DNA of 64,000 nt from Aradus depressus (Eukaryota > Arthropoda > Insecta > Hemiptera > Aradidae). The notes beneath the pieces are model-generated. The model was not told the DNA's origin. It saw nothing but the letters and a program-made list of their open reading frames with translations, and did not search any database. The stretch is from the NCBI GenBank assembly GCA_963662175.1, contig OY759221.1, forward strand, positions 30,688,045 through 30,752,044, in the 5' to 3' direction. Below are positions 61,663 to 64,000 of the stretch, one piece after another (position 1 is the stretch's first letter; the number at the start of each line of letters is the position of its first letter). The position numbers were made by a program, and so were the translations under genes.

Positions 61663-61931
61663 CACCAGCTATACGAAGTATAGGAGAAGTTATGTAGTCG
61701 GTGAGAACAAATTGTATATGTGTATGTAGACCCCCCCCCCCCTAAGGACGACACCTATTGGTCTAAAAGAATGGCAGGATATGATTCCAAAAATTAAAAA
61801 AAACATTCTTGACTATCTGTGTGTATATGAATACGATAACTCCTGAATAATGTATCCAGAAACTTGTAAGAACGTCCCGTATTTATTTTCAGCCAAATCG
61901 ACCAAGTCGGAGGGCGGGATATGGAGGGCGC
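61663..61931 (+). repeat. Family A fragment split by a TTA-flanked element
   Basis: 'cttcaccagctatacgaagt', 'gaagttatgtagtcggtgag' and 'cagccaaatcgaccaagtcg' lead up to the element at 61935. A 12-nt C run lies at about 61733. Confidence 0.6.
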
Positions 61932-61934
61932 TTA

Positions 61935-62497
61935 GGGGCCATTCATAAATTACGTAAGGCTTTCTTAAAGCTAATTTTACCCTCCCACCCCTATTGTAAG
62001 ATATCATAAGATTTCAACTACTTATTATATTATTTATTGCAATTATACTTCGATTAATCGCCTTAACTTTTTCACTGAAAGCACTGGAGTTATTTTTAAA
62101 AGTTTCTTTATTAGTTTTCCAAAACATGTTTGACTCTTCTTGACACATCTTTGAAGCTTTACATGGAAAAGCTTGTACCCAAGCTTTAAATAATAGTGGA
62201 TGTAAATTTTCAAAATTCAAGCAATAGGGAAATCCCTAGTCAGCGAGACAATAGAATAAAAAAATGTCTAGAAGTACTGAGACCATATGATTTCTGTAGG
62301 ATTCAATACTGAATTTGAGAACTAAGTACAGATGGCGCTATCCAATAGCGCCATTTCTTAGCGCGAAAGTAGTAGATTTTAAATTCAAAAACTTACATGA
62401 AATCAAATTCTTTACCCCCCATAAAATATTGAGCTTATATCCCCCCCCCCCCCCCCCCCCACCCCCTAAATGCCTTACGTAATTTATGAATGACCCC
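61935..62497. mobile_element. Inverted-end element with TTA TSD (PIF/Harbinger-like?)
   Basis: The left end 'ggggccattcataaattacg' and complemented right end 'ggggtcattcataaattacg' match at 19 of 20 positions and continue 'taaggc'. The flanking TTA (61932-61934 and 62498-62500) is a 3-bp TSD typical of PIF/Harbinger. At 563 bp it contains a 68-codon minus frame (62014-62220: 'LHPLLFKAWVQAFPCKASKM') that faintly recalls the start of transposon BED-type zinc fingers but lacks a clean C-x2-C. It also holds a 19-nt C run (62442-62460) and the short palindrome 'atggcgctatccaatagcgc' with 'cat' near 62332. Confidence 0.68.
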
Positions 62498-62566
62498 TTA
62501 GAACAAAAACACAGATATAATAAGTTATTAGTTATTGACACGAAATTTTTAAAGTCCTGGTGTAAA

Positions 62567-62630
62567 TCAGATATACATCACATAGGTACTTGACATGTAC
62601 ATTGTACATATGTGATGTATATCTGATTGT
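62567..62630. repeat. 20-bp perfect inverted repeat
   Basis: 'aatcagatatacatcacata' and 'tatgtgatgtatatctgatt' flank a loop of about 24 nt that itself contains 'tgtacattgtaca'. Confidence 0.9.
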
Positions 62631-62639
62631 GTACATCGT

Positions 62640-63030
62640 ACATATACATTTTAGCCAAACGTTTATTGGTGTTAAAGGGAGAGCGAAAACTTATTTGAGT
62701 AATTCACTGACGACATTTCTAATTGTTTTCGAGTCCAAATGCCTATATAAAACTTTTATTTGATAATAAAATACAGTTAAAATATCTGTATATCTTTGTG
62801 TTTATGAACACGATAACTCCTGATAGAATAAATATAACAGCACAAAACTTTATATGTTATTGATTTTCAGCAAAATTTGCCATAGGGAAAGAGGGATTAA
62901 GGGAGAGGCTTAACTCAAAAAGTTTAATAACTGCCATTGTAATGATTATATAGACCCAAAATGTCAAAACTGTCAAATTTCAGCAATATCGGCTGAAGAA
63001 AAGAGGAGGTTCAGGGGTGGGGCTCAATTC
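62640..63030 (+). repeat. Family A fragments
   Basis: 'gagagcgaaaacttatttga' and 'gtaattcactgacgacattt' (terminus), then a second piece from 'gtttatgaacacgataactc' through two internal units to 'ggttcaggggtggggctc'. Confidence 0.6.
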
Positions 63031-63035
63031 AAAAT

Positions 63036-63412
63036 AATGATGAGCAAACGCAAGACCAAGACCATAGTAGTCTTGGTCTTGGTCTCGCAATCATAGCAGT
63101 GTCTTGGTCTTGCAAAATTTTTATTTTTTTCTTTCTTTTCTATATTTTAAGCATTTTCTCAAATTTTTTAAACAAGTGCTCTCCCGTTAAGTACTTCCAT
63201 TCCTCAAATTTTTGCTAGTCGAGCATTTTCTTAAAAATCTCGCCAGCTCCGACGCTCAGATAGTGATGTGCAAACGCAAGACCAATACTATAGCAGTCTT
63301 GGACTTGGTTTTGTACATTGGGTCTTGGTTTTTGTCTTGCAATCATAGCAGTGTCTTGATCTTGCAATCATAGCAGTGTCTTGGTCTTGCAATCATAGCA
63401 GTGTCATAATTC
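63036..63412. repeat. CAAGAC/GTCTTG repeat cluster with 25-bp units
   Basis: 'gcaaacgcaagaccaagacc' followed by 'gtagtcttggtcttggtctc' forms a hairpin at 63046-63090, and a diverged second copy starts near 63268. The 25-bp unit 'cttgcaatcatagcagtgtc' plus 'ttggt' starts at 63336, 63361 and 63386, and occurs once more near 63086. Confidence 0.8.
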
Positions 63413-63820
63413 ACTCTGGGGAAGTTTGCCGGTGATTCAGTGACGACTTTTTTTCTTCCTGATCTGACTGAAACTAGAGAGAGATGACAGGACAGGTATT
63501 GTGCTATCTCCATCTTCGCGGTCCCTTCCCCCCAGATAATACCCATTGTTGTACAATAGTGCTACAGTCTACCGACGAACCTCACTTTCATCTGGGATCA
63601 CTTTAATTGTAATGAGATCCTATTAAACCATTTATCTTCCGGAACCTGGCTTAACAACCAACATTTTTTCAACTATTTATCTATGAACTGTGCAAATGTC
63701 CGATATATGAACAATATTGACATTAATGAAGGCATTGAAGCAGAACAAACAAAAATATGTACACTAGATTATGATACTAGGAAGAATTTCAAATATCTAA
63801 GTTTCTCTCTTTTCGAAAAA
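63413..63820. other. Gap with a family A terminus
   Basis: 63413-63450 ('ctctggggaagtttgccggt', 'gattcagtgacgac') is a plus-oriented family A end. Nothing else is supported. Confidence 0.4.
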
Positions 63821-64000
63821 AAAGTCGGTGACATTTTTGCTCTCTCGAAAACCAATCGACCGTTGTGGCTAAAACTCAAAATTTGACTTACATAATGGCT
63901 TCTGAGTTCTCAAATTATATTTTGTGCAAAATATATTCATTATATCGGGATTTATGTGGGCATTTATATCAAAATCCTCTACTCTGGTCTTCCACTTCCG
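63821..64000 (-). repeat. Family A fragment, runs off the window
   Basis: 'gctctctcgaaaaccaatcg', 'acttacataatggcttctga' and 'catttatatcaaaatcctct' in reversed family A order. Confidence 0.6.

Overview
The window looks like intergenic DNA from a large, repeat-rich, AT-rich animal genome, most probably an insect or other arthropod. This is inferred from SINEs whose tails are permutations of the insect telomere pentamer, from PIF/Harbinger relics (one with a MADF domain), and from jockey/I-type LINE fragments. Nothing in it resembles a prokaryotic operon. I found no host gene that I can name. Almost every long open frame is either part of a mobile-element relic or a product of low-complexity or tandem DNA.

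Transposable elements dominate. (1) A tRNA-derived SINE of about 345 bp (SINE-1 here) occurs more than 30 times on both strands. It has a box A/box B head, a body of about 270 bp, and one of two tails, AACCT repeats or TAAC repeats. Many copies keep 9-14 bp target-site duplications (TSDs). (2) A second tRNA-derived SINE (SINE-2) has two copies. (3) DNA transposons defined by inverted ends and TSDs include PIF/Harbinger elements at 16478-17293 (MADF relic), 30924-31583 and 51708-52249 (transposase N-terminus relics) and probably 61935-62497. There is also a piggyBac-like element inside a SINE (19946-20715), a hAT-like pair (25420-25726 and 40945-41539), a pogo/Tigger-like MITE (7711-8063) and several foldback elements. 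(4) LINE 3' fragments lie at 36965-37474, 39121-39650, 41594-41935, 42190-42905, 45066-45452 and 52426-53005. (5) Two older non-coding families (called A and B here) fill much of the remainder and serve as targets for younger insertions.

Tandem DNA is the other main component. A satellite of about 4.3 kb (56666-60955) has units of about 140 bp and higher-order periods of 691 and 813 bp. A 108-bp array at 46486-46910 formed from a SINE end plus its flank. Smaller arrays and poly-G/poly-C tracts occur throughout.

Layout: 0-16 kb holds family A fragments, SINEs, the pogo MITE and G/C tracts. 16-21 kb holds the MADF element and the piggyBac/SINE nest. 21-32 kb holds family B, foldbacks, a 78-bp perfect inverted repeat, the hAT element and a Harbinger relic. 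32-46 kb holds SINEs, a GC-richer block (34.08-35.18 kb) and LINE fragments. 46-56 kb holds the SINE-derived array, SINEs, a Harbinger/LINE nest and a 1-kb foldback. 56-61 kb is the satellite, and 61-64 kb holds family A, a TTA-flanked element and short repeats. The elements form an insertion chronology rather than a functional gene system.
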